From Pseudomonas sp. R76 (lineage in GTDB: Bacteria; Pseudomonadota; Gammaproteobacteria; Pseudomonadales; Pseudomonadaceae): a DNA stretch of 64,000 nucleotides. The stretch lies in contig NZ_CP019428.1 in assembly GCF_009834565.1 (NCBI RefSeq), positions 5,642,001 to 5,706,000 of the forward strand. The letters are read 5' to 3'. Under the pieces are notes generated by a model. The model saw nothing but the letters and a program-made list of their open reading frames with translations, was not told the origin of the DNA and made no database searches. Numbering within the stretch: the first letter of the stretch is position 1; each line of letters opens with the position of its first letter. The position numbers and the translations under genes were made by a program. Shown piece after piece: positions 9,110 through 17,954 of this stretch.

Positions 9110-10465
9110 TCAGCTCTCCAGGTAGTCGGCAATGGGATAGCGCGCGCACAGGGCTTCAACCTCTGAACGCGTCTGCTCGCAAACTGCAGGCTCCAGGTGG
9201 TATTCCTGCTCGCCCAGCGGTGTCACACCGTCCAGCACCCGGCAAACCAGCGCGATGACCTGGCGGCAGCCTTCACGGTCCAGCCTGCGCTGTGCCATGG
9301 AGCCGGTGCCGATACACAACCCGCTGGTCACCAACGACGAGCGCGTCTCGCCTGGCACGCGATGCTTGTTCACGACGATGGCGCACTGCTCCAGCGCCGA
9401 CTCGGCGATAGCCCCGGTCATGGCGCCTTGCAGGCGGATCAACAGCGTATGGTTTTCACTGCGCCCGCCGACCACGTCGTAGCCTTTGGCCTGAAACGCG
9501 CTGGCGGCCTCATCGGCAAGTGTACGAACCCGGCCCATGCAGGCGTCGAATTGCGCCGATTTCGCGTAACCCAGCGCGGCGGCTTTTGCCGCGATCAGGT
9601 TGACCGCCGGCGCGCCCTGCATGCGCGGAAACACGGCCTGATCGAGTACGCGACTGAAGGTCGAGCGCAAGCCGGGCACTTTGGTGTTGGCGTCGCGGCC
9701 CGACAGAATCAGCCCGCCGCGAGGGCCGCCGAGTTGTTTGTGGGTGCAGGTGACGGTGACGTGGGCGGCGTTGATCGGGTTCGGGTGACGCCCCGTCGCC
9801 ACCAGCCCGGCGATATGGGAAATGTCCGCCAACAGGATCGCGCCCGCCTCATCGGCAATCGCGCGAAACCGCTCGAAGTCCACCACCCGCGAGTAAGCCG
9901 ACGCACCACAGATGATGATGCGTGGCCGATGTGCCAACGCCAGGCTGCGCACCTGCGCGTAGTCGATCAGGCCATCGGCATCGGTGCCGTAGCGAATGGC
10001 CTTGTAGTAGGCACCCGTGAACACCGCCGGGCTGCCAAGGGTGAGATCACCGCCGTGGTCGTGGGCCATGCCGAGCAAGGTATCGCCAGGCTCCAGCAGC
10101 GCGCTGAGTACTTGGGCAATCGCGTTGGAGGCCGAGTGCGACTGCACACTGGCGTAGTGGGCGTCGAACAGTTCGCGTGCGCGGCGAATGGCCAGGGCTT
10201 CGACCAGGTCGACGTTTTCGCAGCCGGCACGCTGACGTTTGCCCGGCATGCCTGCGGCGCTCACATTGACCAATGCCGAGGCACACGCCACCAGCGTTCG
10301 CGGTGTGACCGCGCAGGAAGAGGAAACCAGAGACAGGGTGCGGTGCTGGCGCAAGACCTCGGCATCGAGGAGGCTCGCCAGCTCGAAATCTTCAGTGTGC
10401 AGATCGGCCAGGCCACGACGCAGCAAGTCGGCCTGGTCTTTGAGGTGTGCGGTGTTGACTGCCAT
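9110..10465 (-). CDS. Serine hydroxymethyltransferase-like PLP enzyme with altered active site
   Basis: A 451-residue protein that follows the SHMT family along its whole length (GKRQRAGCENVD, LLEPGDTLLGM, SAYSRVVDF, DISHIAGLVA, VTCTHKQLGGPRGG). The PLP lysine is kept as K243 in THKQLGGPRGG, as are the Asp and His of DISH and Ser111/Ser113. By my alignment to E. coli GlyA, Glu57 is Ala71, Tyr55 is Ser69, Tyr65 is Arg79, the PLP-stacking His126 is Asp140, and the substrate-carboxylate Arg363 is Cys384. Normal serine/glycine chemistry is therefore unlikely. The ATG at 10465 follows AGGAAGGG. It heads a leftward gene run and is divergent from an XRE regulator. It may be a transaldolase-like or other retro-aldol enzyme. 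Confidence 0.85.
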   Translation of the reverse strand: MAVNTAHLKDQADLLRRGLADLHTEDFELASLLDAEVLRQHRTLSLVSSSCAVTPRTLVACASALVNVSAAGMPGKRQRAGCENVDLVEALAIRRARELFDAHYASVQSHSASNAIAQVLSALLEPGDTLLGMAHDHGGDLTLGSPAVFTGAYYKAIRYGTDADGLIDYAQVRSLALAHRPRIIICGASAYSRVVDFERFRAIADEAGAILLADISHIAGLVATGRHPNPINAAHVTVTCTHKQLGGPRGGLILSGRDANTKVPGLRSTFSRVLDQAVFPRMQGAPAVNLIAAKAAALGYAKSAQFDACMGRVRTLADEAASAFQAKGYDVVGGRSENHTLLIRLQGAMTGAIAESALEQCAIVVNKHRVPGETRSSLVTSGLCIGTGSMAQRRLDREGCRQVIALVCRVLDGVTPLGEQEYHLEPAVCEQTRSEVEALCARYPIADYLES

Positions 10466-10522
10466 CGGTGCGGGTCCCTTCCTGGGCGTTGCATGCCGGT
10501 CCATCCTGAACCGCGGGCTTTT

Positions 10523-10554
10523 ATTAAACAGGAAATTAAACAGGAAATTAAACA
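10523..10554. repeat. 12-bp tandem repeat in divergent promoter region
   Basis: The unit ATTAAACAGGAA occurs at 10523-10534 and 10535-10546, and its first eight bases recur at 10547-10554. The repeat is AT-rich within GC-rich surroundings and lies between the SHMT-like gene and the XRE regulator. Its 12-bp period, close to one helical turn, would suit an array of operator half-sites. Confidence 0.7.
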
Positions 10555-10721
10555 TTTTCCAAATTTAATGTGCTTTTTTGCCCGACCGGAACCGAGCGTC
10601 GGCGCAGGAACAGCGCACCCGGGACTTTATTGTTAGGGCCCACGCATGCAACACTCCCGCCGCCGCGACGCCGCACGCGCCGCGCACAGGGAAGGCATGA
10701 CTAAAAGGAAGTGGTGAGCAC

Positions 10722-11327
10722 GTGATACACAGACGGGAAAAAACCGAGCACTTGAAGAGCAACATCAAGTACTTGATCAAAAGCCGCGGCGAAACGCAGC
10801 TGTCGTTATGCAGTGCCGCCGGCCTGACCAGGACCACCATCTACAACATCCTGGAAGGCAAGGTCGTCAACGTCCAGCAGTCCACCATTCGCAAGATTTC
10901 GGATTTCTTCGGTGTCTCTTACGACGAAATTGAAACCATCGATTTTGAAGCCAAGGAAATCATCGAGAGCAGTGTTTCCCCCCAGGGCAACATGAACCCG
11001 GCGGCCGTGCCGATCCTCACGGAAAGCCTGGTGATCCAGAACCTGGACAAGCGCATTGGCGAACTGGCGACGCTGTACCCGCTGACCTACTACTTCGGCA
11101 CCTCGCATAACCTGATCGCGGTGCGCCTGGAACGCGCGATCCCCGGCATCAATGAGCCGGGTGATCTATTGATCGTGCAAAAAGGCTCGTCGAGCGACGG
11201 CAAAGAAAAGCTGGTGTACGACCGCGCCACCAAACGCATGCTGATCACCCTTGAAGCCTCTGCCCACTCGGACCGCCTGTGCGTGGTCGGCGATATCATC
11301 GAGGAGCGCTTCAATGACCACGTATGA
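10722..11327 (+). CDS. XRE-family regulator with degenerate S24-like C-terminal domain
   Basis: A 201-residue regulator starting at GTG 10722, after AAAAGGAAGTGG. Residues 8-65 form an XRE HTH (LCSAAGLTRTTIYNILEGK, then VQQSTIRKISDFFGVS). Residues 110-198 resemble the beta-rich C-terminal domain of LexA/CI-type S24 proteins (GINEPGDLLIVQKG, LCVVGDIIEERF). The motif around the catalytic serine is missing, so self-cleavage is not expected. It overlaps the transporter gene by 14 bp, which implies translational coupling. It is divergent from the SHMT-like gene and probably controls both directions through the tandem repeat between them. Confidence 0.82.
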   Translation: MIHRREKTEHLKSNIKYLIKSRGETQLSLCSAAGLTRTTIYNILEGKVVNVQQSTIRKISDFFGVSYDEIETIDFEAKEIIESSVSPQGNMNPAAVPILTESLVIQNLDKRIGELATLYPLTYYFGTSHNLIAVRLERAIPGINEPGDLLIVQKGSSSDGKEKLVYDRATKRMLITLEASAHSDRLCVVGDIIEERFNDHV

Positions 11328-12192
11328 AGCCGGCATCGAAAACAGCAAATACAAACTGCTGGGCTTTGAAAATGACAAGCGCCTGGCGGTGATCATGGTG
11401 ATCGCCACGGGCAAGGTCATCAAGATGAAACTGAGCGAAGTACTCAACAGCGAAATAATGGACAATTTAAACAAAATGGAAGTTAAGAACATGTACAAGA
11501 AGTTTTATTCGCAGGGCGGGGCACTCACCGCCTACGATATAAACGACCGCAATGAAAGCTCCTGGATGATTTACATCATTCTGAACTTGCTGCTCTTCAC
11601 GTTTTATATCTTCACCAGCATTGCCGCGACTAAGCCGCTGTACCTGGAGTCGCTGGGCATCATCGTTACGCCGGGCACGTTTCTGTATCCGCTGACCTTT
11701 TTGATCGTGGATTTGCTTAACGAGCAATTCGGCCTGCGCCTGGCCAGAAGGGCCATTTTGTTTGCGTTTGCCAGCAACGCGATGATCATCATCTTGCTGT
11801 ATGGCTCGACCTTTCTACCGGGGCTGCCGGGCTGGAAGCTGGACGGGCCGTATAACGACGTGATCATTCAAGTGTCTTCGGTTCTGGTCGCCTCCTCCGT
11901 GTCGTTCCTGGTGTCGGAGAATATAAACTCGTACTTGCTGTGCAAGATCAAGGAACTGACCAATTCCAAATACTTGTACCTGCGCATTTTCTTCAGCACG
12001 TTCTTTGCGGTGATTATCGACAGCTTCCTGTTTTGCTTCATCGCCTTTTACGGCGCGATGCAGACCAGTGACATCCTGAGCATGATCTACGTGCAGATTG
12101 CGATCAAAGTGGGTTTTGCGTTCTTCAACATCGCACCGGCCTATGGGGCGCGTGCGTTGTTCAAGCGCTGGATTACCGGCAGCGCTGCCTGA
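11314..12192 (+). CDS. VUT/YhhQ-family transporter with extra N-terminal domain
   Basis: A 292-residue protein. Residues 85-290 form about six hydrophobic helices with YPLTFLIVDLLNEQFG, the signature of the VUT family (YhhQ, queuosine-precursor uptake). Residues 1-80 are a hydrophilic extension (KLLGFENDKRLAVIMVIATG) that ordinary YhhQ proteins lack. The ATG at 11314 lies inside the end of the XRE gene, so the two are translated together. The gene is more AT-rich than its neighbours, a hint of transfer. queC, a queuosine-precursor synthesis gene, lies convergent downstream, but that may be chance. The real substrate could be a queuine-like base or something else linked to the enzyme cluster. 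Confidence 0.8.
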   Translation: MTTYEAGIENSKYKLLGFENDKRLAVIMVIATGKVIKMKLSEVLNSEIMDNLNKMEVKNMYKKFYSQGGALTAYDINDRNESSWMIYIILNLLLFTFYIFTSIAATKPLYLESLGIIVTPGTFLYPLTFLIVDLLNEQFGLRLARRAILFAFASNAMIIILLYGSTFLPGLPGWKLDGPYNDVIIQVSSVLVASSVSFLVSENINSYLLCKIKELTNSKYLYLRIFFSTFFAVIIDSFLFCFIAFYGAMQTSDILSMIYVQIAIKVGFAFFNIAPAYGARALFKRWITGSAA

Positions 12193-12221
12193 CACTTAAT
12201 CGGCTGTGCAATGCGAACTAA

Positions 12222-12313
12222 ATGTGGGAGCGGGCTTGCTCGCGAATACGGAGTGTCAGTCAACTCATCTGTAACTGACACACCGCATTCGCGAGCAAGC
12301 CCGCTCCCACATT
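12222..12313. repeat. REP doublet (inverted pair)
   Basis: Two inverted arms, GTGGGAGCGGGCTTGCTCGC and its complement, flank a short spacer that itself contains the inverted pair GTGTCAGT / ACTGACAC. This is a REPIN-type element of the P. fluorescens group and may act as a hairpin between the convergent VUT and queC genes. Confidence 0.9.
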
Positions 12314-12318
12314 AAACC

Positions 12319-13017
12319 TTAGCCCAGCTGCAACTTCTGCTTCAGGCTCTGCATCACATCAGCCTTGTTCTGCAAATACTCATTCAAACCGCGTGCACGC
12401 AGGTTGCACGCGTCGCAGTTGCCGCAGCCACTGCCGATAACGCCGTTGTAGCAGGTGAGCGTCTGGTGACGCACCAGCTCCAACTGGTTGTGGTAGTCGG
12501 CCAAGGCCCAGGTTTCGGCCTTGTTCAGCCACATCAACGGCGTGTCCAGGCGCAGCTTGTATTCCATGCCCAGCTCGAGTGCCTTGTTCAACGCTTTGAC
12601 GAATTCGTCACGGCAGTCGGGGTAGCCCGAGAAGTCGGTTTCGCACACGCCGGTGATGACGGTTTCGGCCTTCACCTGGTAGGCGTAGATCGACGCCAAT
12701 GTGAGGAACAGAATATTGCGGCCCGGCACAAAGGTGCTTGGCAGGCTGCCACCAGAGCTGTCCACGGTCGGTACGGGAATGTTGTCGCGGGTCAGGCTGC
12801 TGATGGCCAGTTCGTTGAGCAAGGACACGTCCATGACTTTGTGGACAGTGGCGCCCAGCTGCTTGGCGAGCTTCTGGGCCACTTCGATTTCCGCCACATG
12901 GCGCTGGCCATAGTCGAAGGTGATGCAGTGCACTTCGTCGTACAGCGGCAGTGCCTGGATCAGACAGGTCGTGGAGTCCTGCCCGCCACTGAACACCATC
13001 ACGGCTTTTTTAGTCAT
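12319..13017 (-). CDS. queC: 7-cyano-7-deazaguanine (preQ0) synthase QueC
   Basis: A 232-residue cytoplasmic enzyme of the PP-loop ATPase fold. It converts 7-carboxy-7-deazaguanine and ammonia to preQ0 with ATP, in queuosine biosynthesis. The PP-loop is SGGQDSTTC near residues 10-18. The zinc-binding cysteines are in [16 protein letters not shown] near the C-terminus. Length and ends are normal for the family. It is transcribed alone, away from the cyo operon, whose terminator lies just upstream of its start. Confidence 0.97.
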   Translation of the reverse strand: MTKKAVMVFSGGQDSTTCLIQALPLYDEVHCITFDYGQRHVAEIEVAQKLAKQLGATVHKVMDVSLLNELAISSLTRDNIPVPTVDSSGGSLPSTFVPGRNILFLTLASIYAYQVKAETVITGVCETDFSGYPDCRDEFVKALNKALELGMEYKLRLDTPLMWLNKAETWALADYHNQLELVRHQTLTCYNGVIGSGCGNCDACNLRARGLNEYLQNKADVMQSLKQKLQLG

Positions 13018-13070
13018 TACGTTGCTTCCTGCAGTTTAAAAATGTGGGAATAGTTTAAAGGCCCAGCCAT

Positions 13071-13108
13071 AAAAAACCCCGCGCTTCTTTCGAAGGCGGG
13101 GTTTTTTA
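13071..13108 (-). terminator. Rho-independent terminator of the cyo operon
   Basis: A GC stem (ACCCCGC...GCGGGGT) with A and T runs on either side lies 13 bp beyond the cyoE stop. It can work in both directions but best serves the leftward cyo operon. Confidence 0.85.
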
Positions 13109-13120
13109 ATGCTCGATGAC

Positions 13121-14008
13121 TCAGTGTGCGTAGGTCAGCAACAGCTCTTTCGGCACTTGGAAATCCAGGGACATCATCACGCTGAGCGCGGTGATGGTGA
13201 AGATCGAGAACACGAACAGCTTGCGCGCCCAGACGGTGTCGTCCACCGCCTTGTAGCCGGTCCAGGCCATGTACAACCAGTACATGCCCATGGCCGCCGC
13301 GACGGCGAGGTAGCTCATGCCGGCGTAGCCACTGAAGGTCAACATCAAGGTCGCCACGAGGAAGGCCAGGATGTAGAGCAGGATGTGTTTCTTGGCGACC
13401 TGGATGCCACGTTTGACCGGCAGAACCGGAATCGAAGCAGCCAGGTAGTCATTGAAGCGGAAGATCGCGATGGCATACGAGTGCGGCATCTGCCACAGGC
13501 TGAACATCACCAGCAGCACCAGCGCGGCCATGTCGAAGCTATTGGTCACAGCCACATAACCAATCACCGGTGGCATCGCGCCCGACAGGCTGCCCACCAG
13601 CGTGCCGTGAACCGACTTGCGCTTGAGGTACAGGCTGTAGAGGCCGACGTAGATGACAAAACCGATCACGGCAAACAGCGCCGCCAGCGGGTTGGCCACC
13701 TTGTACAACAATGCCACGCCTGCAACACCCAGGACGGTCGCGAACAGCAGTGCCAGTTTCAGGGAGATCAGGCCCTGGACCAGCACGCGGTTCTTGGTGC
13801 GTTCCATCTTGATATCGATGTCGCGGTCGATGCAGTTGTTGAACACACAACCGGAAGCTACCACCAGGGAAGTGCCGATCATTGCAGCCAGGAAAATGGC
13901 CAGATCGACATGTCCCTTGGAGGCCAGGAAAAAACCGCCTGCCACAGAAAGCACGTTACCGAAAATGATCCCAGGTTTGGTGATTTGGATAAAGTGCTTA
14001 AGCGACAT
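13121..14008 (-). CDS. cyoE: Protohaem IX farnesyltransferase (haem O synthase)
   Basis: A 295-residue integral membrane prenyltransferase of the UbiA family, which adds farnesyl to haem B to make haem O for the bo3 oxidase. The substrate-binding motif [20 protein letters not shown] has the expected DxxxD form, and a second acidic loop follows in the middle of the protein. It is the last gene of the cyoABCDE operon, 11 bp after cyoD. Confidence 0.97.
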   Translation of the reverse strand: MSLKHFIQITKPGIIFGNVLSVAGGFFLASKGHVDLAIFLAAMIGTSLVVASGCVFNNCIDRDIDIKMERTKNRVLVQGLISLKLALLFATVLGVAGVALLYKVANPLAALFAVIGFVIYVGLYSLYLKRKSVHGTLVGSLSGAMPPVIGYVAVTNSFDMAALVLLVMFSLWQMPHSYAIAIFRFNDYLAASIPVLPVKRGIQVAKKHILLYILAFLVATLMLTFSGYAGMSYLAVAAAMGMYWLYMAWTGYKAVDDTVWARKLFVFSIFTITALSVMMSLDFQVPKELLLTYAH

Positions 14009-14019
14009 CGGGTTTTACC

Positions 14020-14361
14020 TCACTTCGCCATCATGAACGTATGGATGCTGAACATGATCCAGATCGACAGACCAACCAGCAGCAGGATCACAAGGCCTGC
14101 GAACACAAATGCAATCACGTTATCGCGCTGCTCTTTGGAACGGTCCAGGTGCAGGAAGTACACCAGGTGAACCAAAACCTGAATCACCGCGAACGCCAGA
14201 ACGATCATCAAGGTGATCGACTTCGGCAGGGTCGGGTACATCACCAGACCGAACGGGATGAGCGTCAGGATTACCGACAGGATGAAGCCGATGGCGTACG
14301 ACTTAACGCTGCCGTGGCTCGCATCATGGCTGTCATGGTCATGGGAGTGTGCATTAGCCAT
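14020..14361 (-). CDS. cyoD: Cytochrome bo3 ubiquinol oxidase subunit IV
   Basis: A 113-residue membrane subunit with three hydrophobic helices and a His/Asp-rich N-terminus (HSHDHDSHDASHGS). It is needed for assembly of the bo3 quinol oxidase. The start codon overlaps the cyoC stop by one base (TAATG), so translation is coupled. Confidence 0.96.
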   Translation of the reverse strand: MANAHSHDHDSHDASHGSVKSYAIGFILSVILTLIPFGLVMYPTLPKSITLMIVLAFAVIQVLVHLVYFLHLDRSKEQRDNVIAFVFAGLVILLLVGLSIWIMFSIHTFMMAK

Positions 14362-14987
14362 TACAGAGTCCCCATCAGGTAAACAACGGTGAAGACGCAG
14401 ATCCAGACCACGTCCAGGAAGTGCCAGAACAGGCTCAGGCAGCTCAGGCGAGTCTTGTTGGTGTTGGTCAGGCCGTGTTTATTGACCTGATACATCATCA
14501 CCGCCATCCACAGCAGGCCGGCAGATACGTGCAGACCGTGGGTGCCTACCAGCGTGAAGAACGCGGACAGGAAGCCGGAACGGTGCGGGCCGTAGCCTTC
14601 GGAGATCAGCAGGTGGAACTCGTTGATCTCCATGCCGATGAAGCCCAGGCCGAACAGGAAGGTCAGTGCCAACCAGCTCAGTACGCCTTTCTTGCTGCCC
14701 TTGTAGAAGGCCAGCATGGCGAAGCCGTAGGTGATCGAACTGAACAACAGCAAGGCGGTTTCGCCGAGCACGTAAGGCAGTTCGAAGATGTCGTGGCCCG
14801 ACGGGCCACCCGCTACGTTGTTTACCAGTACCGCGTACACCGCGAAGATCGACGCAAACAAGATGCAGTCGGTCATCAGGTAGAGCCAGAAACCGAATAC
14901 GGTCATTGGCCCCGAGTCGTGGTGATGGTCATCGTGCCCATGGTCATCGACATGGGCGTGTCCAGCATTGGTCACTAAGTTCGACAT
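14361..14987 (-). CDS. cyoC: Cytochrome bo3 ubiquinol oxidase subunit III
   Basis: A 208-residue subunit with five membrane helices and the subunit III core [14 protein letters not shown]. The N-terminus carries a His/Asp-rich stretch ([15 protein letters not shown]), a possible metal-binding tail. It lies between cyoB (4-bp gap) and cyoD. Confidence 0.97.
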   Translation of the reverse strand: MSNLVTNAGHAHVDDHGHDDHHHDSGPMTVFGFWLYLMTDCILFASIFAVYAVLVNNVAGGPSGHDIFELPYVLGETALLLFSSITYGFAMLAFYKGSKKGVLSWLALTFLFGLGFIGMEINEFHLLISEGYGPHRSGFLSAFFTLVGTHGLHVSAGLLWMAVMMYQVNKHGLTNTNKTRLSCLSLFWHFLDVVWICVFTVVYLMGTL

Positions 14988-14990
14988 GGT

Positions 14991-17009
14991 TTAAGCCTGT
15001 TCCAACGAGGTTTCTACACGGTTGGCCGGGATTTTCTTCTCGGCTACCAGGCGAGCGTGTTGCTCGGCTTCGATGCGCTCGATCGTCTCGACCGGCACCA
15101 TGTAGCCTTGATCATCACGGGCAGCGTGAATGATGAAGTAACCGATGGTGCCTACCAGGCCCACGATTGCCAGCCACCAGATGTGCCAGATCATCGCGAA
15201 ACCGAACACGGTCAACAGCGCGCCCATCACCACGCCAGTGGCGGTGTTGTTCGGCATGTGGATCGGCTCGTAGTGCTTAGGTTGCTGGTACGCAGTACCG
15301 TCTTCCTTGGCTTCGGTGAACGCATCGATCGTGTTCGCAGTAGGAATCACAGCGAAGTTGTAGAACGGCGGAGGCGACGAAGTCGACCATTCCAGGGTGT
15401 GACCATTCCATGGGTCGCCGGATTCGCAAGCGTTCTGCTTACGGTCACGGATACTCACGTACAGCTGGATCAGCTGGCAGGCGATACCGGCAGCGATCAT
15501 CAACGCACCGAACATGGCGACGTACAGGTACGGCACCCACTCAGGGTTGGTGGTGGCGTTCAGACGACGGGTCATGCCCATGAAGCCCAATGCGTAGAGC
15601 GGCATGAACGCGACGAAGAAGCCCGAGATCCAGAACCAGAATGCAGCCTTGCCCCAACCTTCGTGCAGCTTGAAGCCGAACGCTTTCGGGAAGTAGAAGC
15701 TGAAACCAGCGATGTAACCGAATACAGCACCACCGATGATCACGTTGTGGAAGTGAGCGATCACGAACAGGCTGTTGTGCAGTACGAAGTCAGCACCCGG
15801 AATGGCCAGCAGTACGCCGGTCATGCCGCCGATAGCGAAGGTCACCATGAAGCCCAGGGTCCACAGAACCTGGCTGGTGATGCGCAGACGGCCGTGGTAG
15901 ATGGTGAATAGCCAGTTGAATAGCTTCACCCCCGTCGGGATGGAAATCAGCATGGTCGCCAGGCCGAAGAAGGCGTTGACGCTGGCACCCGAACCCATGG
16001 TGAAGAAGTGGTGCAGCCACACCATGAAGCCCAGTACCGAGATTGCGCCCGATGCGTAAACCATCGAGTGGTGACCGAACAGGCGCTTGCCGGTAAAGGT
16101 CGAGATCACTTCAGAGAAGATACCGAACGCTGGCAGGATCAGGATGTACACCTCAGGGTGACCCCATGCCCAGAACAGGTTCACGTACATCATTGGATTG
16201 CCACCAAGTTCGTTGGTGAAAATGTGGAAATCCAGGTAACGGTCAAGCGACAGCAGCGCCATGGTAGCGGCCAGGATCGGGAACGAAGCCACGATCAGGA
16301 CGTTGGCCCAGGTGCAGGTCCAGGTGAAGATCGGCATGTCCATCAGTTTCATGCCAGGGGCGCGCATTTTCAGGACGGTGGCCAGGAAGTTGACCCCCGT
16401 CAATGTCGTCCCGAGCCCTGATAACTGTAGCGCCCAGATGTAGTAATCCACACCCACGCCAGGGCTGTACTGAATGCCCGACAACGGCGGATACGCAACC
16501 CAGCCGGTCTTGGCGAATTCGCCGACGCCCAGGGACAGGTTGATCAGCACCACGCCGGAAACCAGCAGCCAGAAGCTCAAGGAGTTCAGGAACGGATAGG
16601 CAACGTCACGCGCACCGATCTGCAGCGGCAAGGCCAGGTTCATCAAGCCGGTGAAGAATGGCATCGCCATGAAGATGATCATGATCACACCGTGAGCGGT
16701 GAAGATCTGGTCATAGTGTTCAGGCGGCAGGTAGCCAGGCGAACCCTCGGTGGCCATGGCCAACTGGGTACGCATCATGATGGCGTCGGCAAAACCACGC
16801 AGCAGCATGACCATGGCAACGATGACGTACATGACACCGATTTTCTTGTGGTCGACAGACGTCAACCACTCGGTCCACAGGTAGGTCCACTTCTTGAAAT
16901 ACGTAATTGCAGCAAACAGTGCCAGACCACCCAGCGCGATCATGGCGATGGTCACCATTACGATCGGCTCGTGGAACGGGACCGCATCCCAACTTAATTT
17001 ACCAAACAT
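14991..17009 (-). CDS. cyoB: Cytochrome bo3 ubiquinol oxidase subunit I
   Basis: A 672-residue haem-copper oxidase subunit I with about 15 membrane helices. It reduces oxygen to water with electrons from ubiquinol and pumps protons. The copper B and cross-linked His-Tyr region is in [17 protein letters not shown], the haem ligands are in HFHNVIIGG, and HHFFTMG is present. It starts 3 bp after cyoA ends. Confidence 0.98.
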   Translation of the reverse strand: MFGKLSWDAVPFHEPIVMVTIAMIALGGLALFAAITYFKKWTYLWTEWLTSVDHKKIGVMYVIVAMVMLLRGFADAIMMRTQLAMATEGSPGYLPPEHYDQIFTAHGVIMIIFMAMPFFTGLMNLALPLQIGARDVAYPFLNSLSFWLLVSGVVLINLSLGVGEFAKTGWVAYPPLSGIQYSPGVGVDYYIWALQLSGLGTTLTGVNFLATVLKMRAPGMKLMDMPIFTWTCTWANVLIVASFPILAATMALLSLDRYLDFHIFTNELGGNPMMYVNLFWAWGHPEVYILILPAFGIFSEVISTFTGKRLFGHHSMVYASGAISVLGFMVWLHHFFTMGSGASVNAFFGLATMLISIPTGVKLFNWLFTIYHGRLRITSQVLWTLGFMVTFAIGGMTGVLLAIPGADFVLHNSLFVIAHFHNVIIGGAVFGYIAGFSFYFPKAFGFKLHEGWGKAAFWFWISGFFVAFMPLYALGFMGMTRRLNATTNPEWVPYLYVAMFGALMIAAGIACQLIQLYVSIRDRKQNACESGDPWNGHTLEWSTSSPPPFYNFAVIPTANTIDAFTEAKEDGTAYQQPKHYEPIHMPNNTATGVVMGALLTVFGFAMIWHIWWLAIVGLVGTIGYFIIHAARDDQGYMVPVETIERIEAEQHARLVAEKKIPANRVETSLEQA

Positions 17010-17012
17010 CGT

Positions 17013-17954
17013 TTACTCCTCTGCCCCAGCAGTTGAATGCGAGCCCGTGTCAGAACCTTCAACCACGGCCACTTCTTTCTTCTCGTGCTTGACCGGTTTG
17101 CCTGGCTTCATACCTTCGTACTTGTCGACGATTTTCTGAAACAGGTCCGGCGTGTACGTGGAGTACAGAGCGACTGGGTTGTTCTGGCTTGGTTTGGCAA
17201 GGGCGTCGTATTCAGCTTGATCAAGCTGTTTAGGTCCGGCCTTGACTTTGGCGACCCAGGCGTCGAAATCTTCCTGGCTCGTCGAGATCGCTTTGAATTT
17301 CATGCCGGTGAAGCCAGCGCCGCTGTAGTTGGCGGAGATGCCTTCCATTTCAGCTTTCTGGTTGGCGATCAGGTGCAGCTTGGTCTGCATGCCTGCCATC
17401 GCGTAGATCTGGCCGCCCAGAGCAGGGATGAAGAACGAATTCATCACGGCGTCGGAGGTGATCTTGAAGTTCAGCGGAGTGTGCTCCGGGAACTGGATTT
17501 CGTTAACAGTGGCGATACCCAGGTCCGGGTAGATGAACAGCCACTTCCAGTCCAGCGCGACCACTTCGATGTTGATCGGCTTGACGTCGGATTCCAGCGG
17601 ACGGTACGGGTCCAGAGCGTGGGTGGACTTGTAGGTCACATAACCCAGGGCAATGATGATGAGGATCGGCACCAGCCAGACTGCAACTTCGATCTTGGTG
17701 GAGTGCGACCACTTCGGCGCGTAGGTGGCGCTGGTGTTCGACGCGCGGTATTTCCAGGCGAAGGCGAAGGTCATGATGATCACGGGGACCACGACCAGCA
17801 GCATCAGCAGGGTGGCGGTGATGATCAGGTTTCGTTCATCCAGACCGACCTGTCCTTTTGGGTCGAGCAAGGTCCACTTGCAGCCTCCCAGCATTAACAG
17901 CATGCCAAGCAGCGGCAAAAAGCCTAGTAATCGGGGGTACCTGTTTTTACTCAT
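17013..17954 (-). CDS. cyoA: Cytochrome bo3 ubiquinol oxidase subunit II (lipoprotein)
   Basis: A 313-residue subunit II. I start at the ATG at 17954 (MSKNRYPRLLGF), which gives a lipoprotein signal with lipobox MLGGC; an earlier in-frame ATG would bury it. Two membrane helices follow, then a cupredoxin-fold periplasmic domain that lacks the copper A cysteines, as in quinol oxidases, and a Lys/Glu-rich tail. It is the first gene of cyoABCDE. A long leader lies upstream. Confidence 0.97.
   Translation of the reverse strand: MSKNRYPRLLGFLPLLGMLLMLGGCKWTLLDPKGQVGLDERNLIITATLLMLLVVVPVIIMTFAFAWKYRASNTSATYAPKWSHSTKIEVAVWLVPILIIIALGYVTYKSTHALDPYRPLESDVKPINIEVVALDWKWLFIYPDLGIATVNEIQFPEHTPLNFKITSDAVMNSFFIPALGGQIYAMAGMQTKLHLIANQKAEMEGISANYSGAGFTGMKFKAISTSQEDFDAWVAKVKAGPKQLDQAEYDALAKPSQNNPVALYSTYTPDLFQKIVDKYEGMKPGKPVKHEKKEVAVVEGSDTGSHSTAGAEE

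Noticed and set aside
11314..13017. Phage-type deazapurine DNA modification (transporter plus queC)
   Set aside because: No DpdA-like transglycosylase, phage or restriction gene is present; queC is the ordinary chromosomal copy and is convergent to the transporter.
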